Part shown: positions 21,467-36,662 of the stretch, piece by piece
How the letters are laid out: every line of letters begins with the position of its first letter
Numbering within the stretch: position 1 is the first letter of the stretch
Source: Mycoplasma sp. 1018B
GTDB lineage: Bacteria > Bacillota_I > Bacilli_A > Mycoplasmatales > Metamycoplasmataceae
NCBI RefSeq assembly: GCF_024582675.1
Contig: NZ_CP102084.1
Span: forward strand, 496,001-560,000
Length of the DNA: 64,000 nucleotides
Direction of reading: 5' to 3'
Notes under the pieces: generated by a model
Database searches by the model: none
The model's input: the letters and a program-made list of their open reading frames with translations, nothing else
What the model was told of the DNA's origin: nothing
Program-made: the position numbers and the translations under genes

Positions 21467-22570
21467 ATGTCATTAAAAGCAGGAATTGTGGGCTTACCTA
21501 ATGTAGGCAAATCTACTTTATTTAGTGCTCTTACAAAATATCAAGTGGAAGCAAGTAATTATGCTTTCACTACTATTGAACCAAATATTAGTAGTGTTGC
21601 TTTGAGAGATAAACGTTTAGTAGAATTAGCCAAACTTGCTAAACCAGAAAAAATAATTCCAGCTACTTTTGATTTTGTTGATATAGCTGGTTTAGTTAAA
21701 GGTGCTTCAAGAGGAGAGGGATTAGGAAACAAATTTTTAGCTAATATTAGAGAAGTTGATGCTATCATTCATGTTGTAAGATGTTTTGAAGATAAAAATA
21801 TTATGCATGTTAATGATAAAGTTGATCCTTTAGCAGATATTGAAACTATTAATTTAGAATTAATTCTAGCTGATTTAGAAACAATTAATAATATTATAAA
21901 TAGAATACATAAAAAAGCTAAAAGTGGAGATAAAATTGCTATACTTGAAGAAAAAACGGCACTGAAAATTAAAAGTATTTTGGAAAATAATAAATTCGCT
22001 TATGATATAGTAAAAGACTTTAACGAAGAAGAATTTAAACTTATCAAAAGCTATCAACTATTAACAAGCAAACCAATGATATATGTAGCTAATGTTTCTA
22101 CTAATCAAATTAAAAATTTAGATAATGATTTTTATTTTAAACAATTAAAAAAAGAACACGGAAGAAAAAATAAAATTATTCCTATATCTGTACAATTAGA
22201 ATTCGAAATAGCTCAACTAGATGAAATAGAAGCTCAAGAATGATTAAATAGTTATTCTATAGAGTATAGTGGATTAGATTATTTAACTAAAGAAACTTTT
22301 GACTTACTCAATTTAAAAACTTATTTTACTGTTGGACCAAAAGAAGCAAGAGCATGAGTTTATAAAAACGGTATGCTAGCTCCTCAATGCGCTGGTATTA
22401 TTCACAGTGATTTTGAAAAAAAATTTATTAAAGCTGATATTATTTCTTATGAAGATTATATAAATTATAATGGCGAAATAGGTTCTAAAAACGCTGGAAA
22501 AATTAGATCTGAAGGAAAAAATTATCTAATGAATGACGGTGATATTTGTCATTTTAAATTTGGTAAATAA
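21467..22570 (+). CDS. ychF: Redox-regulated ATPase YchF (Obg-like)
   Basis: A 367-residue protein with two UGA-Trp codons. G-domain motifs: GIVGLPNVGKSTLFSAL (G1), FVDIAGLVKGASRGEGLGNKFLANI (G3 plus the Obg-like switch), YVANVS in place of NKxD (as expected for an ATP-specific YchF). A C-terminal TGS domain follows (YFTVGPKEARAW to DICHFKFGK). YchF binds ribosomes and is nearly universal. It is a single-gene unit between rnpB and the ribosomal cluster. Confidence 0.97.
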
Positions 22571-22600
22571 AAAATACTCTTTTATAAAAGAGTATTTTTT
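22571..22600. terminator. Bidirectional terminator between ychF and rplQ
   Basis: AAAATACTCTTTT pairs with AAAAGAGTATTTT (2-nt loop), a 13-bp stem with T-runs on both strands, placed between converging genes. Confidence 0.8.
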
Positions 22601-22630
22601 ATTTTGTGTTAATTAAAGCTAAATAGTAAA

Positions 22631-22993
22631 TTAAACTAATTCAATGATTGCCATTTGAGTATTATCGCCACGACGCGCAACAATTTTATAAATTCTGGTG
22701 TATCCACCTTTTCTTTCTTTATATTTGGGTGCTATTTCATTAAATAAATATTTTAAAAGATTCTCTTTATTATTAACTAAAGTAGGACGAAGAAAAGCAG
22801 CAACTAAACGACGATTAGCTAAAGTAGGATTTTTAGCTTTAGTTATCATTTTTTCAGCATGACGGCGTAATTCTTTTGCACGAGTTAAAGTAGTAGTAAT
22901 TCGACCATGTGCTAATAATTCACTTGTTAAAGTACGCATTACTCCTTTTCTTCATTTAGCATCACGACTATAAATTTGTGTTGGATTAGCCAT
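22631..22993 (-). CDS. rplQ: 50S ribosomal protein L17
   Basis: A 120-residue protein, MANPTQIYSRDAKW (UGA-Trp) then MRTLTSELLAHGRITTTLTRAKELRRHAEKMIT, diagnostic for L17. The ATG at 22993 shares its A with the rpoA stop (TAATG), so the two are coupled. Last gene of the operon. Confidence 0.97.
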
Positions 22994-23994
22994 TATTCTT
23001 CTCCTTTTTTAAGTTCACGACCATAATCTTTAAGTACATTGATAATTTCTTCAATTGATTTTCTTCCTAAATTTTTAGTTCCTTCTATTTCTTCAAGCGT
23101 CATTTCGCAAATTTGAGAAAGTTTGGTTTTCCCTATTCTTCTTAAAGCATTAAATGAACGAACTGATAATTGTAATTGACTAATGTCAATGTCATTATCT
23201 TTTTCTTCTATTTCTACTTCTTTTTCTTCAGCAAAAACTTCTAGTTGCATTTCATCAACATTACCAATTAATTTAAATGATGCGACCAAAATTTCACACG
23301 CTTGTTGAATTGCATATTTAGGATCAATAGTTCCATTAGTAACAACAGTAAAAATTAATTCTTCTTCTAATTTAGAACTTGAAGAATTAAGTTCATTAAC
23401 CACATAATTAACTTTTTCTACTGGTGAAAAATCAGAATCAGTAGCAATTAAAATTCCTTTTTTAATTTTGCTATCAATATTAGTTAAAAATGTTGCTGAA
23501 TTAACTATTTTTTTATTTTCTTCATTACTAATAAAACCTCTACCAGATTTTAAATACAATTCTAAATGTAAATTGCCTTTATTTAAAGTAGCTATATATT
23601 GATTTTTATTTAAAATTTCGATATTAGAATTATTAATCACTAATTCTTTTGAAGTAATAATACCTAATTTATCTGTTTTTAATGAAACTTTAATAATATC
23701 ATTATCTGAAACTAATTCAGGATTATATTGAAATTTAACCTTGCGCAAATTCATTATTAATGAAACAACATCTTCTTCTACACCGGGTATGGTTTGAAAT
23801 TCATGTTCTACACCATCTATTTTCACCGCTACTAAAGCTAAAGCAGTAATACTAGACAATAATGTTCTTCTTAAAGCTACTCCTAAAGTATTAGCAAACC
23901 CTCTTTCTAATGGTTTTAAAGAAAAAACGGTTTCATTAATGTTTTCACTTAAATTTTGAAGTTTTTGATAAATAAGTTTGGGCATTTTTACCAT
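22993..23994 (-). CDS. rpoA: RNA polymerase alpha subunit
   Basis: A 333-residue protein. The N-terminal assembly domain includes FSLKPLERGFANTLGVALRRTLLSSI and a dimerisation region; the C-terminal domain (LSVRSFNALRRIGKTKLSQI, LGRKSIEEI) binds DNA and regulators. The two are joined by an acidic linker. The ATG at 23994 is supported by GGAG six bases upstream; a second in-frame ATG lies three codons later. It is preceded by rpsK and followed by rplQ, the standard alpha operon order. Confidence 0.98.
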   Translation of the reverse strand: MVKMPKLIYQKLQNLSENINETVFSLKPLERGFANTLGVALRRTLLSSITALALVAVKIDGVEHEFQTIPGVEEDVVSLIMNLRKVKFQYNPELVSDNDIIKVSLKTDKLGIITSKELVINNSNIEILNKNQYIATLNKGNLHLELYLKSGRGFISNEENKKIVNSATFLTNIDSKIKKGILIATDSDFSPVEKVNYVVNELNSSSSKLEEELIFTVVTNGTIDPKYAIQQACEILVASFKLIGNVDEMQLEVFAEEKEVEIEEKDNDIDISQLQLSVRSFNALRRIGKTKLSQICEMTLEEIEGTKNLGRKSIEEIINVLKDYGRELKKGEE

Positions 23995-24022
23995 ATAGTG
24001 CTCCTTTATTTAAAATTATCAA

Positions 24023-24409
24023 TTATCTTTGTTTTTCACGTTTGAGAACACGTTTTGGAGGTCTAGTTCCATTGTGTGGAACTGGAGTAACATCCTTAAT
24101 TTCAGTAACTGTGATGCCTGCTACTTCTATTTGTTTACGCGCTGCGTCTTTACCAGCACCTAAACCTTTTAATCTTACTTTAACACTTTTTACACCGTGT
24201 TCCTTAGCAGCTTCAGATGCTGCTTGTGCAGCTAATGAAGCAGCATAAGGAGTTTTCTTTTTAGAACCTTTATAACCTATTGCACCTGATGAACTTCAAG
24301 CAATTACATTACCAAATTCATCTGTAAATGTAACAATTGTATTTTGATTAGTAGAGTGAATGTGTGCAATACCATTAGTAATATTTTTCTTTTTAGTTTT
24401 TCTTGCCAT
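24023..24409 (-). CDS. rpsK: 30S ribosomal protein S11
   Basis: A 128-residue protein beginning [20 protein letters not shown], with [20 protein letters not shown] and [17 protein letters not shown], typical of S11. One Trp is UGA. It lies between rpsM and rpoA. Confidence 0.97.
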
Positions 24410-24427
24410 AATTCATTTTCCTTAATC

Positions 24428-24796
24428 TTATTTACCTTTTTTCCCTGCAACAGTTTTTCTAGGACCTTTACGTGTTCTAGCATTTTTCTGTGTGCTTTGT
24501 CCTCTAACAGGAAGTCCTTTACGATGTCTTATACCACGATAACATTTAATTTCCATTAAACGTTTAATGTTTAAGCTAACTTCTCTATGTAAATCACCTT
24601 CTGTTGTATATTTTGCAGCTTCCACACGTAATTTTTGTAATTGTTCTTCTGTTAAATCTTTGGTTCTAATATTTTCATTTACATTTGCTGCAGCACAAAT
24701 ATCTTTTGCTCTATTTCTTCCAATACCAAATATATAAGTTAATGAAATTACTACACGTTTGTTATTTGGAATTTCAACGTTTAAAATTCTAGCCAT
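24428..24796 (-). CDS. rpsM: 30S ribosomal protein S13
   Basis: A 122-residue protein: [50 protein letters not shown] and the basic C-terminus are S13 signatures. It binds the small-subunit head. It is followed by rpsK. Confidence 0.98.
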   Translation of the reverse strand: MARILNVEIPNNKRVVISLTYIFGIGRNRAKDICAAANVNENIRTKDLTEEQLQKLRVEAAKYTTEGDLHREVSLNIKRLMEIKCYRGIRHRKGLPVRGQSTQKNARTRKGPRKTVAGKKGK

Positions 24797-24799
24797 TTT

Positions 24800-24913
24800 T
24801 TATCCTTGTCTTTGTTTATGTTTTGGTTGTGAGCAAATAACTCTTATTATTCCTTGACGTTTAATAATACGACAATCTTTACACATTCTTTTTACACTAG
24901 CTCTTACTTTCAT
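24800..24913 (-). CDS. rpmJ: 50S ribosomal protein L36
   Basis: A 37-residue protein, [14 protein letters not shown] and [15 protein letters not shown], with the zinc-ribbon cysteines C11, C14 and C27 followed by His32 as in the Zn-binding form. It lies between infA and rpsM, its usual place. Confidence 0.96.
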   Translation of the reverse strand: MKVRASVKRMCKDCRIIKRQGIIRVICSQPKHKQRQG

Positions 24914-24921
24914 TTTTCTCC

Positions 24922-25137
24922 TTATTTGTGTCTGTAAATAATTCTTCCTAAATTTCAATTATAAGGACTAATTTCTACATCTACAGTATCACCAGGCAAA
25001 ATTCTAATATGATTTACTCTCATTTTGCCAGAAATATGAGCTTTAATTAACATACCACCTTCAAGTTCTACTTCATATTCATCAGTTGAATAAGCTTGAA
25101 CAACTTTAGCAGTCATTTTAATAGCGTCTTTTGCCAT
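24922..25137 (-). CDS. infA: Translation initiation factor IF-1
   Basis: A 71-residue S1/OB-fold protein: [49 protein letters not shown] (UGA-Trp) and GRIIYRHK. The start overlaps the map stop (TAATG). Confidence 0.97.
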
Positions 25138-25886
25138 TAAATTCCTTCCGTTAAAACTACACCGTATCCATTTTTTATTAAAACAGTATGTTCATAGTGG
25201 GCACAATTTAAACCATCAGCACTTACGACTGTTCATTTATTTCTTTTTAATTTTGTTTTTGGTGATTTTTGTAAAATCATAGGCTCAATACAAATTACCA
25301 TACCATCTTTTAAAAGCGGACCTGTATTAGGAATTCCATCATTTGGTACATAAGGATCTTCATGTAATGTAATACCAATTCCATGTCCACTATATTCACT
25401 TGGTGTATAAAAATTATTATTTTTAATAACTTGACCTATTGCATAACTAATATCACCTATTCTTGCGCCAGGTTTTATAGCTTTCAAACCTGCAAGAAAA
25501 GCTTCTTGAGCTACATTAATAAGTTTTTGATCTATTTTAGAAATTTTACCAACTCCTTTGGTAAAAGCACTATCACTGTTATAACCTTCTCATATACATC
25601 CTAAATCAACACTGACTAAATCACCTAATTTTAATTTATAATCTGAAGGTATAGCGTGAATTAATTCATCATTAACAGAGATGCAAGCTGTAGCTGGAAA
25701 ACCATATAAACCTTTAAAAGCAGGTTTAGCACCTCTTTTTATTATTTCATTAAAAGCGATTGAATCAAGTTCTTTTAATGAAATTCCTGGTCTTATCGAA
25801 TCTCAAACTATTTGTTTAACTTCTGCCAGGATACGACAACTTTTAGTGATTTTTTCTATTTCTATATCACTTTTAATAGTTATCAT
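25137..25886 (-). CDS. map: Methionine aminopeptidase type I
   Basis: A 249-residue protein with all metal-ligand segments: [18 protein letters not shown] (two Asp), [18 protein letters not shown] (His), CIEPMIL (Glu) and AHYEHTVLI (Glu). It removes the initiator Met in the cytosol. It is the first gene of a unit continuing infA-rpmJ-rpsM-rpsK-rpoA-rplQ. A terminator separates it from adk, so it probably has its own promoter in 25887-25993. Confidence 0.97.
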
Positions 25887-25928
25887 TATTCTCCTTGCAT
25901 TTATGATATATAAATAATAGAAAAATAA

Positions 25929-25944
25929 AAGTCAAATTTGACTT
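25929..25944. promoter_or_regulatory. Perfect 16-bp palindrome upstream of map
   Basis: AAGTCAAATTTGACTT is its own reverse complement. It lies between a minus-strand TATAAT (25973-25978) and the map start, so it would be in the mRNA leader or just downstream of the promoter. It could be an operator, an RNA hairpin or chance. Confidence 0.4.
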
Positions 25945-25972
25945 ATATTTTTCTTATATAAATGCAAAATAA

Positions 25973-25978
25973 ATTATA
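25973..25978 (-). promoter_or_regulatory. Candidate -10 box of the map-rplQ operon
   Basis: TATAAT (TGTATAAT in context) on the minus strand, downstream of the adk terminator and 87 nt before the map ATG. Confidence 0.45.
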
Positions 25979-25993
25979 CATTAAATAAAAAAA

Positions 25994-26013
25994 AGTTATC
26001 TAAAAAGATAACT
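25994..26013 (-). terminator. Terminator of secY-adk
   Basis: AGTTATCT pairs with AGATAACT, followed on the minus strand by a T-run. It overlaps the adk stop codon. Confidence 0.7.
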
Positions 26014-26668
26014 ATTCCTTATTTAATCAGTCTAAAATCTGTTGTGTGACAAAATCAGGCGAACCTGTAGCATCAAAAATTTGCAAATTATTATGTTCTT
26101 TAAAGTAATCAAGAAGTGGTGCAGTAGAATCTTTATAAATTTGTTGTCTAATTTTAATATTTTCAATGCTATCGTCTTTTCTCATTTGCAAAACAGAATC
26201 ACAATTTTCACATAATGTATCTTTTTGCGAAGGTAAAGAAAATATATTATAATTTTTACCACAATTAGGACAAAATCTTCTACCATTTAATCTTTGCATT
26301 ATTAAATCATTAGAAGCATTTAGTTCAATAACTTTATATTTAAATCCTTCTATTTTATTAAGAAAGTGCACTTGTTCAATTGTTCTAGGATAACCATCTA
26401 AAATAACTTTTTGATTTTGGTGCATTAAACTTTCTAATTTTTCTTTTACTATTTGATTAGTAACTTCATCAGGAACATACAAACCATTTTCAACATATTT
26501 TGCTAACTTTAAACCCAAAGGAGTTTTATTAGCTATTGTTTCACGAAAAATACTTCCAGTAGATAAATGTTTAATTCCTGTTTTTTGAGCAATTAAATTA
26601 GCAGTTGTTCCTTTACCCACTCCCGGTGGCCCCATAAAAACTATATTAGGTAATTCTTTTTTTATCAT
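26012..26668 (-). CDS. adk: Adenylate kinase
   Basis: A 218-residue protein: FMGPPGVGKGTTANLIA (P-loop), STGSIFRETI, DGYPRTIEQ, RLNGRRFCPNCG with a Cys4 zinc LID (CPNC ... CENC), typical of Gram-positive-type long Adk. It balances ATP, ADP and AMP. The start overlaps the secY stop by 7 bp; it ends Leu-Asp-Trp(UGA)-Leu-Asn-Lys-Glu. Confidence 0.97.
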
Positions 26669-28113
26669 AGCAAACCATCTCCGTTTTTCTTATTCTTATC
26701 AAATTTAGTTTTATTATTATTTAAATTATTAATAGTTTGTTTAGAAAGATTTTTCTGCTTAGTTAAAGTTTGACTTTTACTTCTTGCTTGATATTGTTGT
26801 ATAGTTTCCAGAGAAACGGTAACTAAAATAATCATTCCAGTTCCTCCAAAACTAATAATTGCGGGCAAACCAGCAAGAATTAATAAATATTGCATAGAAG
26901 CCATTAATACAAGATAAAAAGCACTAAAAAGAGATAATCTCATTACAATAGCTATTAAATAATCTTCAGTTTGTTCTCCTGGTTTAATTCCTGGAATAAA
27001 AGTAGAATTTTTTGCAAAGTCCTCTGCTATTTTATCTACTTTTGACTGTTGCAATCCAATTAAAAAACTAAAAAGAAAAGTTATCACAATTAATAAACTT
27101 AAACCTAAAGGTTTTGTAAATTGTAAATTTTCTATCATTCAACTTTTAGCTAAATTTGAATCCGGCAATATTCTTGCTATCATTAATGGAAATGAAATAA
27201 TCATTGTAGCAAAAATTATAGGCATAATACCACCAGGGTTTAATTTAATAGGTAATTTACCCATTTCTTTAATATTTTTACTTCTTCCGCTTCCTATTTG
27301 TTGAATTGGTATATGTCTTTCAGAATTGTAAACTAAGGCAATTATAAAAAGAACTAATAAATACGCAAAAATATAAATCATAAATTTTAGAACACCATTT
27401 AATAGTGAGTTAGCTTCACCACTACTAATAAAAAAATTAAAAGCTCCGCTAAATTGACTGGGTAATTGGAAGGAAATACCAACAAAAATTATTAATGATG
27501 TTCCATTGCCTATTCCTTTATTAGTAATTTCTTCTGAAATAAATAAAGAAAATAAAGACGCTCCTACTAATATCATTGGCAGTAAAAAATAAATGGTTAA
27601 ATTTTTTAAATTTTGGTTATTATTCAAAGGAATAAAAGAAATAAAAGGATTTTCTCCAGCTCCTAATGATTGTGTTAATAAAATAGCTTGCGGAAAAGCT
27701 ATAAATAGAGTTAATAATCTAGTTATTACATTTAATTTACGTCTTCCTTCTGGACCACTTTGACTTAATTTATGAATAGCGGGGAATAATTTAGTTTGTA
27801 ATAAAGACATTATCAAAGATGCATTAATGAAAGGACTTATACCTAGAGCAACTAAAGAAAAATTTCTTAAACCCCCACCGCCAACTAAATTTAAAGTATT
27901 TAAAAAGGCATCTTGATTTATAAGATTAAAATTATTAAGTTTAACAAAGGGAGCTTGAATTGTTGTTGCTAAAATATAAACAATCAATAAAGATAAGGTA
28001 AATAAAACTTTTTTAAATAAATCTTTGTTTGTTCAAAAATCAACCCAATTTTTACTGAGTTTATTAATTATTTTAGATGCAACGAAACTTGTTGTACTAA
28101 AAAAGTTTTTCAT
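26662..28113 (-). CDS. secY: Preprotein translocase subunit SecY
   Basis: A 483-residue membrane protein, about ten hydrophobic segments, read through several UGA-Trp codons. Diagnostic parts: SLVALGISPFINASLIMSLL, LSQSGPEGRRKLNVITR, SEEITNKGIGNGTSLIIF, ERHIPIQQIGSGRS (cytosolic loop) and INPGGIMPIIFA-like sequence (LNPGGIMPIIFATMII). It is the protein-conducting channel driven by SecA. Its C-terminal tail is Asn/Lys-rich. Ribosomal genes that normally precede secY (rplO and others) are absent: upstream lies a 5S gene on the other strand, so the cluster has been split here. Confidence 0.97.
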
Positions 28114-28235
28114 TTTGCCTTTCTTTTTGTTTATTAAAAGTATATAAATTATACAAAAAATAAGTTTAAAATATTAATAATAAAAAAAAATAATTATTTT
28201 TTTTAAAAAAATATTTTGTTATTTTATTTTTAAGT

Positions 28236-28241
28236 TATAAT
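28236..28241 (+). promoter_or_regulatory. -10 box of 5S rRNA copy 1
   Basis: TATAAT with a 9-nt gap to the 5S start at 28251; the second 5S copy has the same box and spacing. Confidence 0.6.
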
Positions 28242-28250
28242 TATACTATA

Positions 28251-28349
28251 AGTCGTTATAGCAAAGGGGATCACCTGATACCATTCCGAACTCAGTAGTT
28301 AAGCCCTTTAGTGCCGAAAATAGCAGAAATGCAAAAATAGGGAGCGGCT
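28251..28349 (+). rRNA. rrf: 5S ribosomal RNA, copy 1
   Basis: 99 nt with conserved 5S core: GGATCACCTGATACCATTCC and GAACTCAGTAGTTAAG, then TAGTGCCG. The ends pair (AGTCGTT with AGCGGCT) and are followed by a T-run that may terminate transcription. It is on the plus strand, convergent with 23S, so it is not part of the 16S-23S transcript. It differs from the second copy at a few positions near the ends. Confidence 0.95.
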
Positions 28350-28381
28350 TTTTTTATTTTTATTTTTTTATTAAATTAAAA

Positions 28382-28402
28382 AAGTGCATATTTAATGCAC
28401 TT
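28382..28402 (-). terminator. rRNA operon terminator
   Basis: AAGTGCAT pairs with ATGCACTT (5-nt loop) followed by T6 on the minus strand, downstream of 23S. Confidence 0.75.
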
Positions 28403-28405
28403 ATA

Positions 28406-28425
28406 TTCTTTGAAAACTGAATAGT
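28406..28425 (-). other. 23S processing stem, 3' strand
   Basis: TTCTTTGAAAACTGAATAGT is the exact reverse complement of 31484-31503 on the other side of 23S. In the pre-rRNA the two form a 20-bp helix, the likely RNase III substrate that releases pre-23S. Confidence 0.75.
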
Positions 28426-28471
28426 GTTTTTTAAAGATTTAATAAAATGTCACATACACAAAACATTTTAC

Positions 28472-31350
<2,879 letters not shown>

Positions 31351-31483
31351 GTATGTTCCTATTTGGTTATAATGATGTGTATTTTAAGACATTTTAATAA
31401 ATCATAAGATTTACTCGATGAATCAAAACAAATTGACATAATTCATTTTGTTTGATGTCGTTGTAAATATTTTAAAATATTTT

Positions 31484-31503
31484 ACTATTCAGTTTTCAAA
31501 GAA
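31484..31503 (-). other. 23S processing stem, 5' strand
   Basis: ACTATTCAGTTTTCAAAGAA on the plus strand, the exact complement of 28406-28425. It overlaps the spacer boxA. Confidence 0.75.
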
Positions 31504-31505
31504 CA
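31496..31505 (-). promoter_or_regulatory. boxA-like antitermination site before 23S
   Basis: TGTTCTTTGA on the minus strand, within a 16-bp sequence (AGTTTTCAAAGAACAT on plus) repeated exactly before 16S at 33176-33191. Firmicute rRNA leaders carry the same motif for Nus-factor antitermination. Confidence 0.6.
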
Positions 31506-31628
31506 TTGAGAGATATTCTCTCAAAACTAGATACAATACTTTGACCTTTTAAGCCATGACAAAAGTTATATTAATAATAAGGTCTAAAAAATTAAGTCCA
31601 ACACTTAAAAGTTAGGTTTTGTACTCCG

Positions 31629-33149
<1,521 letters not shown>

Positions 33150-33167
33150 ATTGACTGTCATGTTTAT

Positions 33168-33181
33168 TTGTATCTAGTTTT
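33168..33181 (-). other. 16S processing stem, 5' strand
   Basis: TTGTATCTAGTTTT is the exact complement of AAAACTAGATACAA at 31523-31536 beyond the 16S 3' end. The two make a 14-bp helix enclosing 16S, a probable RNase III site. Confidence 0.7.
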
Positions 33182-33190
33182 CAAAGAACA
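33181..33190 (-). promoter_or_regulatory. boxA-like antitermination site in the 16S leader
   Basis: TGTTCTTTGA on the minus strand just upstream of the 16S processing stem; identical to the copy before 23S. Confidence 0.6.
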
Positions 33191-33712
33191 TCTATCTTAA
33201 TATATAAAATAAGAACGATTTAATTTTAACATAATTTTTTTAAAAAATATTTTTTAATTTTTTAAACTATTGTAAATCCTTTAAAATAATTCGTTAAATT
33301 TATTTTATATTTTAATCATTTTGTAAATTACAATAATAATACACTAAAAAATAATTTAATAAATAATTTTTAAATTTAGTTTGTAACATTAATATTTAAT
33401 TATTATTAATTAATGATTTTTTAAAATTGAATAAAACGTAAAAAATAATATAATTTATTTGCGTCTAATAAATTATAGACGCGTAAATATTAATATATTT
33501 TATTTGTTGTGTTTTATTTTTAAAGTATTTTATCTAAAATATTTGTTATTTATTGTTTATCTCCTTAATATTTTATAATATACCGTCTCATTTTTATAGA
33601 AAAGTATTACATTCTAATATTTTTTATATACTAATTTAAGATATAACTTGTTTGGTGTATCTTTTTTATTTTTTTATTGATTTTAATTTTTTTGTATTAT
33701 AATAATTTCATA
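33191..33712. promoter_or_regulatory. rRNA leader and promoter region, no gene seen
   Basis: About 520 bp of very AT-rich DNA between divergent 16S (-) and 5S copy 2 (+). It holds candidate minus-strand -10 boxes, the best being TATAAT at 33472-33477, inside an inverted repeat GCGTCTA/TAGACGC (33461-33482). There is also a promoter-like box followed by an orphan AAGGAG (33561-33566, minus) with no start codon or open frame behind it. I see no coding region or other RNA. Confidence 0.5.
33698..33703 (+). promoter_or_regulatory. -10 box of 5S rRNA copy 2
   Basis: TATAAT with a 9-nt gap to the 5S start, as at copy 1. Confidence 0.6.
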
Positions 33713-33811
33713 AGTCGTTATAACGAAGGGGATCACCTGATACCATTCCGAACTCAGTAGTTAAGCCCTTTAGTGCCGAAAATAGCAGAAATGCAAAAAT
33801 AGGAAACGGCT
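33713..33811 (+). rRNA. rrf: 5S ribosomal RNA, copy 2
   Basis: 99 nt, identical in its core to copy 1. Differences are confined to the outer part: TAACGAAGG against TAGCAAAGG near the 5' end, and GGAAACGGC against GGGAGCGGC near the 3' end. The 3' change turns a G-U pair of the terminal stem into A-U, so pairing is kept. It is divergent from 16S and has its own promoter and T-run. Confidence 0.95.
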
Positions 33812-33828
33812 TTTTTATTTTAAAAATT

Positions 33829-33916
33829 AAAAAACCATATACTGAATTATCTTTTTTCAAGTTACTTTTTGAAATAAATGTTAACTTTTTAGATTAATTC
33901 ATTATTATGGTTTTTT
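33829..33916. terminator. Long nested hairpin between 5S copy 2 and atpC
   Basis: Three stems nest inside one another: AAAAAACCATA with TATGGTTTTTT (33829-33839/33906-33916), TGAATTATC with GATTAATTCA (33843-33851/33892-33901) and AAGTTA with TAACTT (33859-33864/33882-33887). The outer arm overlaps the atpC stop. Each strand ends in a T-run, so it can act as a terminator for the atp operon and for 5S. Its length is unusual for that role. Confidence 0.65.
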
Positions 33917-34325
33917 AATATTTTTGATTATAAAGTTCTATACGGTTAAGAACTTTACGTAATTTATATTGAAACATTTCTTTTTCTTTTGAATCTTTAG
34001 TTCTTTCTAAAGCATCCATTAAATGTTTTTGTTCTTCTTGTGCGCGTTTAATATTAATTTCATCAACTGATAAAATATCATCAGTTATTATAGTAATTAC
34101 ATTAGGTTCAGTTTGTAAAAAACCATCTCCTATCGAATAAAATAATTTTTTGTTTTCTTTTGTCAAAATAGACATTTTACAAATATCAATGTTAGCAACA
34201 AAAGGCGAATGATTAACTAATAAAGTAATTTCTCCACCAATTTTAGTTTTTAAATTAACCGAAATAACATAATCTTCAAAAAATATTCCATATACTGTAA
34301 TAATTTTTAATTTTATTGTATTCAT
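33915..34325 (-). CDS. atpC: ATP synthase epsilon subunit
   Basis: A 136-residue protein with the epsilon layout: an N-terminal beta domain (IKLKIITVYGIFFEDYVI, GGEITLLVNHSPFVANI, FYSIGDGFLQTEPNVITIITDD) and a C-terminal helical pair. It is a rotor-stalk subunit of F1 that couples and inhibits. Last gene of the atp operon. Confidence 0.93.
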   Translation of the reverse strand: MNTIKLKIITVYGIFFEDYVISVNLKTKIGGEITLLVNHSPFVANIDICKMSILTKENKKLFYSIGDGFLQTEPNVITIITDDILSVDEINIKRAQEEQKHLMDALERTKDSKEKEMFQYKLRKVLNRIELYNQKY

Positions 34326-34353
34326 TAATTATTTTTAATTTAATTTACAAATA

Positions 34354-35774
<1,421 letters not shown>

Positions 35775-35789
35775 ATGGTTTATCCTTTC

Positions 35790-36662
35790 TTAAATTACAT
35801 TTGCTCCTGAAATTATTTCATTTAATTCCTGAGTTATATTATTTTGTCTTTTGCTGTTATATTTAATTTGCAAGTCAGCAATTAAATTATCAGCATTATC
35901 AGTCGCAGATTCCATAGCAGCTCTTCTTGCAACCAATTCGCTTAATTTAGACGAAGCATAAGCTAAATATATTTGAGCAACAACATATAAAGGTATTGCT
36001 TCATTAAATACTTCTTTAACTGAAGGATCAAATTCTATTCAAGTTTTAATTGTATTATTTGAAGAATTTTGCGAATATTCTTGTTTAATTTCTTTAAAAT
36101 TAAAAGGAAAAATTTGTTTTGTCGTTTCTTCTTGCAAAATGTTATTTATATATTGACTATAAATAACATTAATCGAATTAACTTGACCATTTTGATATAT
36201 TTCCATTGCGCTTTTTAAAACATAAGACATTAAACGATAATGATCAGCTTGTGTATCAGAATTGTATATTTTAATAATTTGTTTAGCAAATTCTTTTTGT
36301 AAAGCTTTAGCTCCTTTAACACCAATTAAAATTAATTTATCTTTTTCGGTGATTATTTTTTTTGCTAATTTAATTACACTTGAATTAAACGATCCTGATA
36401 AACCAATATCACCAGTACAAATAATATATAATTTACCATTTGTTTGATTGATTGCAAAAAGATCTTTTAAATCCAAATCATTTAAATGTGCTAAAACAGA
36501 ATAAAAAGAATTATTTACAGCATTAACATAAGTATTAACACTTTCATATTCACTTCTTGCTTTACGTAATTTAGAAGTTGCAACTAATTCCATAGCATGA
36601 GTAATTTTACGAATTGATTGTACAGCATCAATTCTATTTTTTAAACCTTGTAATCCAGCCAT
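35790..36662 (-). CDS. atpG: ATP synthase gamma subunit
   Basis: A 290-residue central-stalk subunit. [35 protein letters not shown] is the conserved N-terminal helix region, and EFNEIISGANVI-type C-terminus (ITQELNEIISGANVI) is typical. One UGA-Trp. The start shares a base with the atpA stop (TAATG). Confidence 0.96.

Larger units (their letters stand above)
31351..31628 (-). other. 16S-23S intergenic spacer without tRNA
   Basis: About 278 nt. It holds a boxA-like antitermination sequence (TGTTCTTTGA, 31496-31505), one strand of each of the 16S and 23S processing stems (31523-31536 and 31484-31503) and a hairpin TTGAGAGA/TCTCTCAA at 31506-31524. No tRNA cloverleaf is present. Confidence 0.8.

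Noticed and set aside
31351-31628. tRNA in the 16S-23S spacer
   Set aside because: Only processing stems, boxA and a small hairpin are present; no cloverleaf or T-loop consensus.
33541-33590. Promoter-like box followed by AAGGAG on the minus strand
   Set aside because: No start codon or open frame follows; listed only as part of the rRNA leader region.
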